From Mesotoga prima MesG1.Ag.4.2 (GTDB lineage: Bacteria; Thermotogota; Thermotogae; Petrotogales; Kosmotogaceae), in NCBI RefSeq assembly GCF_000147715.2, contig NC_017934.1:1426001-1490000 (forward strand): a stretch of 64,000 bases of DNA, written 5' to 3'. Shown here piece after piece: positions 52,899 through 62,338 of this stretch. The position numbers and the translations under genes are program-made. The notes under the pieces are model-generated. The model was given only the letters and a program-made list of their open reading frames with translations, was not told the DNA's origin and did no database searches. The stretch's first letter is position 1. Each line of letters opens with the position of its first letter.

Positions 52899-52928
52899 AT
52901 CGATCAACGATTAACCCTATTTAAACAG

Positions 52929-52957
52929 AAACGGGGCTCTTCAGCCCCGTTTATATT
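52929..52957. terminator. Bidirectional terminator between convergent genes
   Basis: AAACGGGGCT, loop CTTC, AGCCCCGTTT then ATATTT: a 10-bp stem ending both the ArsR-HTH gene (+) and the hydrolase (-). The A/T flanks serve as tails on both strands. Confidence 0.88.
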
Positions 52958-52970
52958 TGAACTGTATCGC

Positions 52971-53759
52971 CTATCGCTCGACGAAATCTTCCAGAATCTT
53001 CACAAACAACTCCGTGTCCTCAAGAATAACACTGTGTCCGTAGTCAGGAAGCACACGGATTTCAACATCCCGAAGTATTCTCTCGAATCTCCTTGCCATC
53101 TCTTCAGTAACAATATTGTCAAGCTTTCCAACTACGACGAGGTGCGGAACCTCAATCTCACTGAGCGCTTCAGTGAAATCGTACTTTTCAAGCGCTCTAG
53201 CGTTCTCTACAAAACATCTTCCATCCATCAACAGAGCTTCGTCGACAAGCTGCTCAAGAAACTCGTCTACTTCACGGGTCGGCATTACACCAATCAGAGC
53301 CTTTTTAAGAAGCTCTCTATTCCCTCTGTACATCTCTAGATATGGGTAAACCTCTTCTGGAGTCTTTAGACCATCGGGAGGGGCAGGATCCACCAAAATG
53401 ACTCGATCGATCAGATCAGGCCTCTTAATGACTGCACTCTGAGCAACAGCTCCCCCAAGAGAATGGCCAACAAGAACCACACCATCTAATTCCATCTCAA
53501 GTATGAAATTAATCACGTAGTTGGCGTAATTATCGATACTCACCTCTTCAAGTCTGTCAGATCTCCCGAAATTCGGCAGGTCGATTGCATAACCTTTTAA
53601 TCCACTGGGGAGAATCTTGAGAGCAGGTTCAAACCATTTGCTCGACGCGAAATTACCATGGACGAATACCACGGGAATCCCATCGTCGCCCACTGTTTCA
53701 AGATAGAAGATCTTTTTGTCAACTATCCTTACGTACTGTTCGGCTATTGACCTTTCCAT
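52971..53759 (-). CDS. Alpha/beta-fold hydrolase
   Basis: 262 aa from the ATG at 53759, behind AGGAGGGATCTGGTA. Core motifs: VVFVHGNFASSKWFEPAL, YAIDLPNFGRSDR, VVLVGHSLGGAVAQ (nucleophile Ser), Asp in VVGKLDNIVTEE and His in PDYGHSVI. Typical of epoxide hydrolase/haloperoxidase-like esterases; substrate unknown. An in-frame extension to 53942 encodes a hydrophobic segment (LEKLLIVFFGICALGANFF) after GAGAGGTGAG, so a longer membrane-anchored form is possible. It follows the liv genes by about 200 bases. Confidence 0.82.
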   Translation of the reverse strand: MERSIAEQYVRIVDKKIFYLETVGDDGIPVVFVHGNFASSKWFEPALKILPSGLKGYAIDLPNFGRSDRLEEVSIDNYANYVINFILEMELDGVVLVGHSLGGAVAQSAVIKRPDLIDRVILVDPAPPDGLKTPEEVYPYLEMYRGNRELLKKALIGVMPTREVDEFLEQLVDEALLMDGRCFVENARALEKYDFTEALSEIEVPHLVVVGKLDNIVTEEMARRFERILRDVEIRVLPDYGHSVILEDTELFVKILEDFVER

Positions 53760-53965
53760 TACCAGATCCCTCCTGTCAGACTTGTGTGTTCTGTGTTCCT
53801 CACTTCTCATATTAACATTCAAAGCACAGTTCGAGGAAACCTCTTTGGTTTCATAGGCGAAAAGTCTCTCAGTCCGAAAGAAATTTGCTCCAAGTGCGCA
53901 TATTCCAAAGAAGACTATGAGCAACTTTTCAAGTATACACACTCACCTCTCAAATAATCTCCTTT

Positions 53966-54670
53966 TTACAAACCCAGGTATGAGCGCTTTACGTGTTCGT
54001 TGTGCATCAGGTCATCAGCAGTGCTTTCAATTGCAAGGGTCCCATTTTCTATTACGTACCCCCTATCAATGACTTTTAGGCCCTGTCGAACGTTTTGCTC
54101 GGAAAGGATCATGGAAACTCCCTCGGATTTGATCATTGAGAGTTTCTCAAAGAGCTCTGTAACCAAAGTGGGCTGAAGTCCAACTGATGGCTCATCTAGA
54201 ATTAGAAGCCGTGGGACTGCCATAAGAGATCGTCCAACTGCAAGCATTCTCTGTTGCCCACCGCTCATTGTTCCAGCCAATTGATAAGCCCGCTCTTTGA
54301 GTACTGGGAAAATTCCGAACACGAATTCCAGCCTCTCATTTACTTTGTCTCTAGCTTCCTTTATGTAGGATGCACCGATCTTGAGATTCTCTAAAACAGT
54401 CATAATTGGGAACAGCTCACCATCCTGAGGCACTACTGAAATCCCTTTTCTTACGATGGAGTGTGTTTCATAAGGAAGCAGTGATTCGCCTTCGAAGAGA
54501 ATCTCGCCCGACCTTGGCTTTACGAGACCAATGATCGAGTTGATCAGAGTTGTCTTTCCCGCACCGTTAGGACCGAAAAGCCCGACAGCTTCCGCTCCGA
54601 CATTGAAGGAGAAGTCCGTAATTACCTGAATCCTCCCGTATGAGACAAATAGATTCTTGACTTCGAGCAT
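53966..54670 (-). CDS. livF: Branched-chain amino acid-type ABC transporter ATP-binding protein LivF
   Basis: ABC ATPase of 234 aa. Walker A FGPNGAGKTTLINS, Q loop VVPQDGELFP, signature MSGGQQRMLAVGRSLM, Walker B LLILDEPSVGL and switch LSEQNVRQ. LivF-type length and C-terminus. Its ATG shares a base with the livG stop (TGATG). Forms the energising pair with LivG for an importer of branched-chain amino acids or similar compounds. Confidence 0.93.
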   Translation of the reverse strand: MLEVKNLFVSYGRIQVITDFSFNVGAEAVGLFGPNGAGKTTLINSIIGLVKPRSGEILFEGESLLPYETHSIVRKGISVVPQDGELFPIMTVLENLKIGASYIKEARDKVNERLEFVFGIFPVLKERAYQLAGTMSGGQQRMLAVGRSLMAVPRLLILDEPSVGLQPTLVTELFEKLSMIKSEGVSMILSEQNVRQGLKVIDRGYVIENGTLAIESTADDLMHNEHVKRSYLGL

Positions 54671-55386
54671 CAGGCATCCTCCCCCAAATAAGCAGTTATA
54701 ACGTTGTGCTGTTGCGATACTTCACTGTAAGGTCCCTCTGCAAGGATAGTACCCCTATCAAGTACTATGACTCGCTCCGTTATTTCTCTAATTACGCTCA
54801 TGACGTGCTCTATTATGCATATCGTCACGCCTGTTCCTCTAATCTTTCTTACGGTATCTATCATTTCTCTGGTTTCGTCCATGTTTAATCCCGACATAAC
54901 CTCGTCAAGAAAGAGGATCTTCGGTTTTGTGGCCATCGCTCTTGCGATCTCTATCTTCTTGATATCAAGAACAGTTATCTTATCAAGAGTTTGATCGGGC
55001 TCTTCAAGTCCTATTGTTTCACAAAGCCTAAGAGCGCTCTTTTTGCTCTCCTTAAGCTTTTCGCCGTTTCCAAAAAGTCCTCCGACCATTATGTTTTCAA
55101 CAACTGTGAGGTTCTTTAACGGTCGAGCAATCTGAAAAGTCCTTGCGATCCCAAGGTTGCATCTTTTGTGTGCTGGAAGAAAAGTGATATCGATGCCGTC
55201 GAATATAATTTTTCCCTCGCTCACCATATGGACTCCCGATATAAGATTTGTTAGAGTCGTCTTCCCTGCACCGTTTGGTCCAATCAAACCGAGAATTTCA
55301 CCCTGTTGGATCTCCATAGAGACGTTATCTACGGCGACTAGTCCACCGAAACGTTTTGTGACTTTATCAAGCTTAAGTATACTCAT
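54670..55386 (-). CDS. livG: Branched-chain amino acid-type ABC transporter ATP-binding protein LivG
   Basis: ABC ATPase: Walker A IGPNGAGKTTLTNLISGV, LivG-type ARTFQIARPLKNLTVVENIMVG, a degenerate signature region around TVLDIKKIEIARAMATKP, and Walker B ILFLDEVMSGLNMDE. ATG at 55386 is one base after the livM stop behind GGAGGAACG; the longer upstream frame overlaps livM. The signature lacks the usual LSxGQ (here LDIKK), while LivF keeps it, so ATP sites may be asymmetric. Confidence 0.92.
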   Translation of the reverse strand: MSILKLDKVTKRFGGLVAVDNVSMEIQQGEILGLIGPNGAGKTTLTNLISGVHMVSEGKIIFDGIDITFLPAHKRCNLGIARTFQIARPLKNLTVVENIMVGGLFGNGEKLKESKKSALRLCETIGLEEPDQTLDKITVLDIKKIEIARAMATKPKILFLDEVMSGLNMDETREMIDTVRKIRGTGVTICIIEHVMSVIREITERVIVLDRGTILAEGPYSEVSQQHNVITAYLGEDA

Positions 55387-55387
55387 T

Positions 55388-56326
55388 TTATCGTTCCTCC
55401 AGACGGCGTTTTCTGAATCCCGTAACATCTTTGATTGCGCCATACACACCGTTCGGCAAAAAGAGAACTACCACAACTATGATTACACCGTAGAAAATCA
55501 AATGTCCATAGGGCATTATTAACTTGAGATACTCAGATGAAAGACCCAGAATAATGGCGCCAAGGACTGGGCCAATAGTTGAGTATATTCCTCCCACCAA
55601 CGCCATGGCTATCGGTAGAAGAAGATAATGAGCTGAAAAACTGCTCTCTGGATAAACAAATCCATACTGAAGTGCGTATGTTGAACCTATTACTCCTTGT
55701 ATTATCGAAGTCACAACGAAAACAAATATCAGATATTTGTAGATATTTACTCCATGGGACTTAGCTACTGTTTCATCGGCTCTAATAGAATCGATCGCAA
55801 AATGAACTCTAGTTCTCTGAAACACTTCTGAAACCACAATTGTACCCACTGTAATACCCAACATGAGCCAGTAAACTTTGACTGAATCGTAGTTAAAAAG
55901 AGTTGTGTAAACTATCTTTCCACTTGGGCCTCCGGTAAGCTTATTCAGATTCCTTATGACTACCATGAATACGCTTGCGAGAGCCATTGTTGTTATTGCG
56001 AAATACAAACCACGCAATCGCAGAATTGCCATACCCAGTAAGAGAGAGACTCCTCCAGCCAAAAGACCTCCCAGGATAATCCCTACAAGTGGGTCCACAC
56101 CGAAGTCAGCGACTGCAATGATTCCTGTATAACCGCCGAGCCCGAAAAAACCAGCCGTACCAAAAGACAACTGACCCGTTCTGAGCATCATATCCCAGCT
56201 GATCGACAACGTCATGAACGTCAAGATAGTTATGGCAACACTTATGAAGTAAGCCTCAGTCACAACGGGAAGAAGAGCGGCTGCGATGAGCAATATGATA
56301 ATAACAAGTGACTTTGTGATCTTCAT
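55388..56326 (-). CDS. livM: ABC transporter permease LivM
   Basis: About nine membrane helices, with the LivM motifs DMMLRTGQLSFGTAGFFGLGGY and SFSAHYLLLPIAMALVGGIYSTIGPVLGA. 312 aa. ATG overlaps the livH stop (ATGA) behind AGGAGG. Second permease of the importer. Confidence 0.92.
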   Translation of the reverse strand: MKITKSLVIIILLIAAALLPVVTEAYFISVAITILTFMTLSISWDMMLRTGQLSFGTAGFFGLGGYTGIIAVADFGVDPLVGIILGGLLAGGVSLLLGMAILRLRGLYFAITTMALASVFMVVIRNLNKLTGGPSGKIVYTTLFNYDSVKVYWLMLGITVGTIVVSEVFQRTRVHFAIDSIRADETVAKSHGVNIYKYLIFVFVVTSIIQGVIGSTYALQYGFVYPESSFSAHYLLLPIAMALVGGIYSTIGPVLGAIILGLSSEYLKLIMPYGHLIFYGVIIVVVVLFLPNGVYGAIKDVTGFRKRRLEER

Positions 56327-57264
56327 AGTGATTGCCTCCTTAGGGATCTGATCATTATGACAGCTATCAGAACTCCAAAGAATACTATGTCTGACCAGCC
56401 GGCATAACCAGGTATAGATTGCACAATAGCTTCCCCAACTCCGAGAACAATACCACTAACAAGAATTCCGGGAAGATTTCCAAGTCCAGCCATTGCAACT
56501 AGACAAAAAGATTTCATTGTAAATGCCGAACCGACAGAAGGAAAGATTGCAAATCTTGGTACCATGACTCCTGCGGCAATTCCCAGAATAGCAATCGATA
56601 TCCCAAACACAAAGAGATACACGAAACCCGTGTTGATCCCAACAATTTTCGCGCCCTGTGGATTCTGACCGACGGCAAAAGTTGCCTGCCCTAGTCTTGT
56701 CTTCTTCAGAAAGAGCTGAAGTGCAATTAGCACTGCAAAAGCAAAAACAACATACAATAGCTCATAAGTGCCGAATCTTACACCTGCAATTGTTGTAGAC
56801 GAAGAAGAGTACTCAACGTAGACACTTCTAGGTCTTGATGTCCAGATGAGATTCATTGCTTCCAGTACAATCATCGATATTCCAAATGTGAGAAGCAACT
56901 GGTTCAAATGACCTGACTTCATTACTCTCGTAATAGTCAACTTATAGATCACCACTCCGAGGCCAAACAATAGAAAAAAGACTGGGATAATGGACACGAG
57001 AGGATCCATTCCTAGGTTTGTGGCAAAAAGATAGACAAAATAGATGCCTAGCGAGAGGAAATCGCCGTGGGCAAGGTTCATAATTCCTACAACTCCAAGA
57101 GTTAACGAAAGAGGCAAACCGACCAAAGAATATAGGCTTCCTCTTTGGAGTCCATAAATGGCGGCGTGAGGCTTCCAAATAGCCACCACGATAATTACAG
57201 CAATCAGGAGAAAGAGATTCCTGTGCTTTCTCAAGAACGAGATGCTCTCCAAGTCAGTCACCAC
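56323..57264 (-). CDS. livH: ABC transporter permease LivH
   Basis: About eight to nine membrane helices with the LivH signature LGVVGIMNLAHGDFLSLGIYF and GINTGFVYLFVFGISIAILGIAAG. GTG at 57264 or TTG at 57252 are both possible; SD GGGTGGTGA lies between. Preceded by a hairpin after livK. Confidence 0.9.
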   Translation of the reverse strand: MVTDLESISFLRKHRNLFLLIAVIIVVAIWKPHAAIYGLQRGSLYSLVGLPLSLTLGVVGIMNLAHGDFLSLGIYFVYLFATNLGMDPLVSIIPVFFLLFGLGVVIYKLTITRVMKSGHLNQLLLTFGISMIVLEAMNLIWTSRPRSVYVEYSSSSTTIAGVRFGTYELLYVVFAFAVLIALQLFLKKTRLGQATFAVGQNPQGAKIVGINTGFVYLFVFGISIAILGIAAGVMVPRFAIFPSVGSAFTMKSFCLVAMAGLGNLPGILVSGIVLGVGEAIVQSIPGYAGWSDIVFFGVLIAVIMIRSLRRQSL

Positions 57265-57290
57265 CCAAGCTACAGCTTATTAGATAGTAA

Positions 57291-57312
57291 GGTCGGGCAC
57301 GAGTGCCCGACC
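57291..57312 (-). terminator. Intercistronic hairpin between livK and livH
   Basis: GGTCGGGC, six-base loop, GCCCGACC in the 57-base gap. No T-tract, so it more likely slows decay or attenuates transcription after the binding-protein gene, which is usually needed in excess. Confidence 0.55.
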
Positions 57313-57321
57313 TCACACTAC

Positions 57322-58557
57322 TTATCTTCCTTCCCAAGAAGGAAATGGATAAATCGGTTCAGCGGTCTTGAGATTTAGCGGCCAAATAACCTGCTGTTCT
57401 CCGCCCTGCCACTGAAGTATTTTCTGACCAGTGAATCCCTGATGCTTTATTACATTGCTTGGAGACATCTTTAGGACTTCTCCTATCGGTGAAGCGTATT
57501 CTACTTCTTCTAGTGCCTTTATCAGTTCTGCCTTGTCAAGAGTTCCCGCGGCTTTGATTCCTTCCGCAAGGAAGTAGATGTTTGTATATCCCAGTGGTGC
57601 GAAATAAGTTGCCGGTTCTTCATTGTACTTTTCGATGTAAGCATTCCAGAAGTGCTCTGCAGTTGGACTTACCTTGTTTATTGTTGGTGCCCACATTCCG
57701 TAGAGTGTTACCGCTTCTGCTAGAGGAGAATCTCCGAAATGTGCCGGCCAGCCTGGAGGTGCTCCAACAAAGAACTTTGGAGCAAAACCAATTTCCTTAG
57801 CCTGCTGAAGCATCGGAAGAGCATCGGCATCGTAACCTGCCCAAACAAAAAGGTCCGGGTCATAGGCCTTAGCCTGCTGAAGCATTGCTCTGTAGTCTCC
57901 TCCACCAAGCGCCGCACTCTTGAAGGAGACTCCCATATAGTCTCCCATGACAGCTGCCCACGCACCTTCTCCCTGATTGGCCTGAGATTGAAGCACAAGA
58001 TAGGATTCATGAGAGGCAGATCCAAAACCGCCTTCTTCATAGGCAAGGAAGATTTTCTCAATTTCGATGTCGGGATAAGCCTCAGCTAATTCTGTCCAAC
58101 CCAGACCGTAGCTGGCACCCTGCTGGTAGTCCCATGGATGAAGATGAAAATACCAGTCGGCGTCCGGTCCAACTGCATTCTCGCATAGATATGAAGCCGC
58201 GCCGCTCCAGATAGTGATCTTCTGATACCTTTTCATTACTGGGATCTGCGCAAGATGGACTGAAGATGCCATACCTCCAACAAAGAAATCAACCTTATCT
58301 ACTGTAGCAAGTTTCTCAATTGCTGCAGCTCCCTTTTCGGGCTTCAGCTCGCTATCCACTACAATTAGCTCCAGAGGTCTACCAAGTAATCCCCCTGCAG
58401 CGTTGATTTCGTCGATGGCAAGCTTCATTGCTTTTGCAGACTGGTCACCCGTGATATCTCCCAGGGGTACGACGGCACCAATCTTGATTGGAGTGGCAGC
58501 AAATGCAACAAAAGCAGTTACAGCTACCACCAATAATACTAACAGTACTCTTTTCAC
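57322..58557 (-). CDS. livK: ABC transporter substrate-binding protein (LivK/branched-chain amino acid type)
   Basis: Signal peptide residues 1-20 (KRVLLVLLVVAVTAFVAFA), then PIKIGAVVPLGDITGDQ, the type I periplasmic binding fold with AAGGLLGRPLELIVVD and ATVDKVDFFVGGMASS. 411 aa. GTG behind GGAGGTGGGAAA. Binds the ligand outside the membrane for LivHMGF. The ligand could be a branched-chain amino acid or another small acid or amide, given the CoA-transferase genes upstream. Confidence 0.9.
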   Translation of the reverse strand: MKRVLLVLLVVAVTAFVAFAATPIKIGAVVPLGDITGDQSAKAMKLAIDEINAAGGLLGRPLELIVVDSELKPEKGAAAIEKLATVDKVDFFVGGMASSVHLAQIPVMKRYQKITIWSGAASYLCENAVGPDADWYFHLHPWDYQQGASYGLGWTELAEAYPDIEIEKIFLAYEEGGFGSASHESYLVLQSQANQGEGAWAAVMGDYMGVSFKSAALGGGDYRAMLQQAKAYDPDLFVWAGYDADALPMLQQAKEIGFAPKFFVGAPPGWPAHFGDSPLAEAVTLYGMWAPTINKVSPTAEHFWNAYIEKYNEEPATYFAPLGYTNIYFLAEGIKAAGTLDKAELIKALEEVEYASPIGEVLKMSPSNVIKHQGFTGQKILQWQGGEQQVIWPLNLKTAEPIYPFPSWEGR

Positions 58558-58654
58558 TTTCCCACCTCCTACGTAGGTTGTTCATAACGATTTTTGGTGC
58601 ACTAGTACATCTAGACTTCATTACAGAAACGCAGTATTTACGATTTGCAAGAGA

Positions 58655-59854
58655 TTAGACTCTCTTTACTACTACTGCGGTTCCCATTCCGCCGCCAATA
58701 CACAAAGAAGCTAGACCAAACTCGAGATTTCTCTTCTCCATTTCATACAGGAGAGTAACTATTATCCTGTTTCCCGATGCGCCTATCGGGTGGCCAAGAG
58801 CAATCGCACCTCCATTGACATTAGTTCTCTCAAGAAGCCATTCCCTTGAAACCCCGTAGATCTCCATGAGACCCTTCAGTACTGACAGAGACTGAGAAGC
58901 GAATGCCTCATTAAGCTCTATCAACTCCATATCCTTTATGTTCATTGAGACCTTTTTGAGTGCCTTTTCGACCGCTGGAACGGGACCGAATCCCATATAG
59001 GCGGGGTCAACACCGGCCTGAGCGTAAGCGACTATTTCTGCTATCGGCTTCAATCCGTATTTTTTTACTGCGTCTTCGCTCGCAAGGACTGTTGCACTGG
59101 CACCGTCATTTATTCCAGAAGAATTCCCGGCGGTTACTGAACCATCTTTCTTGAAGGCCGGCCTGAGTTTGCCAAGGATTTCCATGCTGGTATCTCTTGG
59201 GTGTTCATCGGTATCGAAAACGACGTCTCCCTTTCTTCCCCTTATCACAACCGGAACGATTTCATCTTTGAACCTTCCTGTCGCAATCGCTTCCTTGGCT
59301 CTCTTCTGGCTTTGAAGTGCAAATTCGTCCTGCTCGAACCTGCTTATACCGTATTTCTCGGCCAGATTTTCAGCAGTTACTCCCATGTGGTAGTCATTGA
59401 AAACGTCCGTAAGGCCATCCCGTATCATATGATCAACTATGGTACCGCTGCCCATTCTATATCCGAACCTTGCTTTGTCTAGCATGTATGGGGCAATAGA
59501 CATATTCTCCATACCGCCGGTAAGTACTAGCTCGGCTTCGCCTGTGAGAATATCTTGCGCCCCTATCATTGTGGACTTCATTCCTGAACCACAAAGCATA
59601 TTTACTGAGTATCCGGGGCTCTCAATAGGAACACCTGCACCAATCGATACCTGCCTTCCCGGTCCCATACCCTGGTTTGCAGTTAGAATACAGCCCATTA
59701 TCGTCTCTTGAATCTTCTTAGGATCGACCTTCGACTGCTCTATTGCGGCTTTTGAAGCAGTAACTCCAAGATCCACGGCCGGTACATCCTTTAAAGTTCC
59801 TCCAAAAGTACCGATTGCAGTCCTTTTTGCACCAACAATGAAGACCTTTTTCAT
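58655..59854 (-). CDS. Acetyl-CoA acetyltransferase (thiolase)
   Basis: Thiolase of 399 aa. Active-site Cys in VNMLCGSGMKS, NEAFASQ, His in GGAIALGHPIGASG and second Cys in CIGGGMGTA. Reversible: two acetyl-CoA to acetoacetyl-CoA, or cleavage of 3-oxoacyl-CoA. ATG at 59854 behind TAGGAGGTTCTTG, 10 bases after the CoA-transferase. With that enzyme it could degrade acetoacetate or longer oxoacids. Confidence 0.92.
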   Translation of the reverse strand: MKKVFIVGAKRTAIGTFGGTLKDVPAVDLGVTASKAAIEQSKVDPKKIQETIMGCILTANQGMGPGRQVSIGAGVPIESPGYSVNMLCGSGMKSTMIGAQDILTGEAELVLTGGMENMSIAPYMLDKARFGYRMGSGTIVDHMIRDGLTDVFNDYHMGVTAENLAEKYGISRFEQDEFALQSQKRAKEAIATGRFKDEIVPVVIRGRKGDVVFDTDEHPRDTSMEILGKLRPAFKKDGSVTAGNSSGINDGASATVLASEDAVKKYGLKPIAEIVAYAQAGVDPAYMGFGPVPAVEKALKKVSMNIKDMELIELNEAFASQSLSVLKGLMEIYGVSREWLLERTNVNGGAIALGHPIGASGNRIIVTLLYEMEKRNLEFGLASLCIGGGMGTAVVVKRV

Positions 59855-59864
59855 CAAGAACCTC

Positions 59865-61163
59865 CTATATTAATCCAATGTCGCGAGCTTGTTTTCTTAG
59901 CTCTGATCTGAAGTCCGGATGAGAAATATTCAGCAAGGCCTCTACTCTCTGGAATACGTTGAGACCTTTAAGCCTAGCAATCCCAAACTCGGTTACAACA
60001 TAATCAGTATCCTGTCTTGGAACGGTAACGGGTGAGCCAAGCGGAAGAAGAGGGACGATTGTAGAAACGGCGCCTTTCTTTGCTGTCGATCTAAGTGCGA
60101 TGATTCCCTTTCCATTCTTAGCCATGGAGGCACCTCTATGAGTGTCTAGTTGTCCTCCGGTACCGCTATAGTGCCGAGTTCCAATTGCTTCGGAACACAC
60201 CTGCCCCGTGAGATCGACAGAGATTGCCGTATTTATAGAGACCATGTTTTCGTTCTGCGAGACAACGTACGGATCGTTGACATAGCTGCCTCTGAGCAGA
60301 AGCACACCAGGGTTGTCCTCAATGAAAGAATACATTTCCTTTGTGCCGAGTGCAAAAGTCGCAATAAACTTTCCGGGCCAAAGACTCTTCTTCCTATTTG
60401 TTATCGCTCCCTTTTCGAACAAGTGAATCATCGACTCAGTAAACATTTCGGTGTGAATTCCTAGGTCGTGCTTATCTTCCATAAGTCTTGCAACGGCGTT
60501 TGGAATCCCTCCGATTCCAATCTGCAAAGTTGCTCCATCTACAACAAGCGAAGAAATATGTCCCGCGATGTTCATTTCAGTCTCCGATGGTTCAGTGTCC
60601 GGCAGTTCAGGAATGTCAAAAGTGTTTTCTATCACATAATCGACCTCACTTATGTGAACGTGAGTGTCTCCATGAGTCTTCGGCGCTTTCTCATTTACTT
60701 CCAGAATTACCATCTTCGCGTTCTCTACCATATCTCTTTCATATACCGTGGACAACGAAACGGTCATGTATCCATTTCTGTCCATCGGCGAGGCAACACC
60801 CCAGAAAATATCGGGTTTGTTTGCCACAATACGCTCAATACCTGCAACATGAAGATTGTTTGGGATGTATGTCACTGTCCTAAGGCCGCTGCTGACTGCC
60901 TTCCTGGCACCCACCGAATGGAACCAAGACTCGTTCAGAAATCTGCCTTCATATTCTTTATTAACGAAGAACGGATACTCTCCAATAGTCAAACAAGTCG
61001 CAACGGCCACATTCTCTACGTCCTCAACTCTGTGGAGGTTCTTTAGAAGACCCTGAGCTTCCATTGCCGCCATGCTTGTCACAATCTTTGTTCCAGACTT
61101 AATGTTTCTCAGACCTTCATCAATCGATATCTTCTTCTTTCTGTATTCATCATTCCAGTTCAA
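59865..61163 (-). CDS. Acetyl-CoA hydrolase/transferase family CoA-transferase (4-hydroxybutyrate/butyrate type)
   Basis: 432 aa. Seen: GIGGIPNAVARLMEDK, LGIHTEMFTESMIHLFEKG, and DLTGQVCSEAIGTRHYSGTGGQLD with the catalytic Glu. Transfers CoA between acetate and a short carboxylic acid. TTG overlaps the TetR stop (TTGA) behind GGAGGT. Activates the operon's substrate or recovers CoA; the specific acid is unknown. Confidence 0.9.
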   Translation of the reverse strand: MNWNDEYRKKKISIDEGLRNIKSGTKIVTSMAAMEAQGLLKNLHRVEDVENVAVATCLTIGEYPFFVNKEYEGRFLNESWFHSVGARKAVSSGLRTVTYIPNNLHVAGIERIVANKPDIFWGVASPMDRNGYMTVSLSTVYERDMVENAKMVILEVNEKAPKTHGDTHVHISEVDYVIENTFDIPELPDTEPSETEMNIAGHISSLVVDGATLQIGIGGIPNAVARLMEDKHDLGIHTEMFTESMIHLFEKGAITNRKKSLWPGKFIATFALGTKEMYSFIEDNPGVLLLRGSYVNDPYVVSQNENMVSINTAISVDLTGQVCSEAIGTRHYSGTGGQLDTHRGASMAKNGKGIIALRSTAKKGAVSTIVPLLPLGSPVTVPRQDTDYVVTEFGIARLKGLNVFQRVEALLNISHPDFRSELRKQARDIGLI

Positions 61164-62338
61164 CTAAAAGCACCTCCATAACCTTTTGCCATAAGAGAAG
61201 CCAGTTCCAGCAAATACTCGTTCCATTTTTCGTAGTCTTTCTTCAATTTGAAAAGAAGATCAAGCCCCATGAAGTGTCCAATGCCCATCAGAAAGACGCC
61301 GAGATCACGCGAGTCTATCGATCTAATCTCATCCTTCAATCTAGCCTCTTCAAGAGCTCTTATGTAAGAAGTTAAGAGCCTTTCATAGTAGAAACGTCCA
61401 GTCTCAGGTTGTACAAACTCCGACTCACGAACTATGTTATATAGCTCCTTGTGAACATCCATGAAGAGCAAAAACGCCTTAAAGGACCTAATCTCTTTGT
61501 TTAACCTGCCTTCAACACCGGAGACCGCATCTCTCATCGTTCTTCTCAGATTTCTGTTTGCCTGATAAACAAGCTCTTGAAGTAACTTCCCCTTGCTTTC
61601 AAAATGAAGATAGAACGTACCCTGTCCGTAGCCCGCCTTACTTGTGATATCATATATCGATGTACCGAAATATCCCTTCTCCCCCATTAGTTTCTCTGCC
61701 GCCAAAAGGATGACCTCTTTAGCCTTTCCCTCACCGTTCGCTCTTACTCTATCTAGAGTGAATTCCAGAGACCTTCGATCCAGCTCTTCAGACTTAACAA
61801 AACCATTGAGGGTGAAGTCGACGAGAGATCGCACTGTCGAATCTGGCACCCTTGTATCGTTGTATATGATCCAGTAAATGGCGGCAAACCTGGAGCTTCC
61901 AATAAGAAACCACAGTTCAGGCATTGAAAGTGGAGACCTATCGTTTATCACAGTTGAGAGAAGAGCGTCCTTGTAGGTTTTGTCAACGGAGTTTTCCACT
62001 TCAGGAAACCTGTACTCGGCCTCATGAAAGGCAATGAACTTTCTCCGCGATTGCCAAAGAATATCAAAGACCTTTCTGTAAAGGTTATACAGCTTCTCTT
62101 CTACAGTGTTTCCCATGACCGAAGCAGAGGCGGACTCGAACCTGGTCTTGATATCCTGGACGATTTCTTTGAATACCTGTTCCTTACCAGTGTAATGTCT
62201 ATAGAATGCTCCATTTGACAGTCCGCAGGTTCTGCATATGTTCGCAACAGAGGTCATCTCGAAACCAAGGCGACTGAACAGCTCTTCAGCCGCCTCTTTA
62301 ATCTGTAGTCTTGTTCTCTCGCTTCGAGAGACCTTCAA
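61160..62338 (-). CDS. Double TetR-domain transcriptional regulator
   Basis: 392 aa containing two TetR helix-turn-helix domains. First at about residues 10-57 (SERTRLQIKEAAEELFSRLG; CGLSNGAFYRHYTGKEQVFK) with its own helical region. Second at about 205-252 (KEVILLAAEKLMGEKGYFGT; AGYGQGTFYLHFESKGKLLQ) with a second C-terminal domain. TTG overlaps the SDR stop (TTGA) and its own stop overlaps the CoA-transferase, so it sits in the middle of the catabolic operon and probably controls it. Tandem TetR proteins are uncommon. Confidence 0.88.
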   Translation of the reverse strand: MKVSRSERTRLQIKEAAEELFSRLGFEMTSVANICRTCGLSNGAFYRHYTGKEQVFKEIVQDIKTRFESASASVMGNTVEEKLYNLYRKVFDILWQSRRKFIAFHEAEYRFPEVENSVDKTYKDALLSTVINDRSPLSMPELWFLIGSSRFAAIYWIIYNDTRVPDSTVRSLVDFTLNGFVKSEELDRRSLEFTLDRVRANGEGKAKEVILLAAEKLMGEKGYFGTSIYDITSKAGYGQGTFYLHFESKGKLLQELVYQANRNLRRTMRDAVSGVEGRLNKEIRSFKAFLLFMDVHKELYNIVRESEFVQPETGRFYYERLLTSYIRALEEARLKDEIRSIDSRDLGVFLMGIGHFMGLDLLFKLKKDYEKWNEYLLELASLMAKGYGGAFS

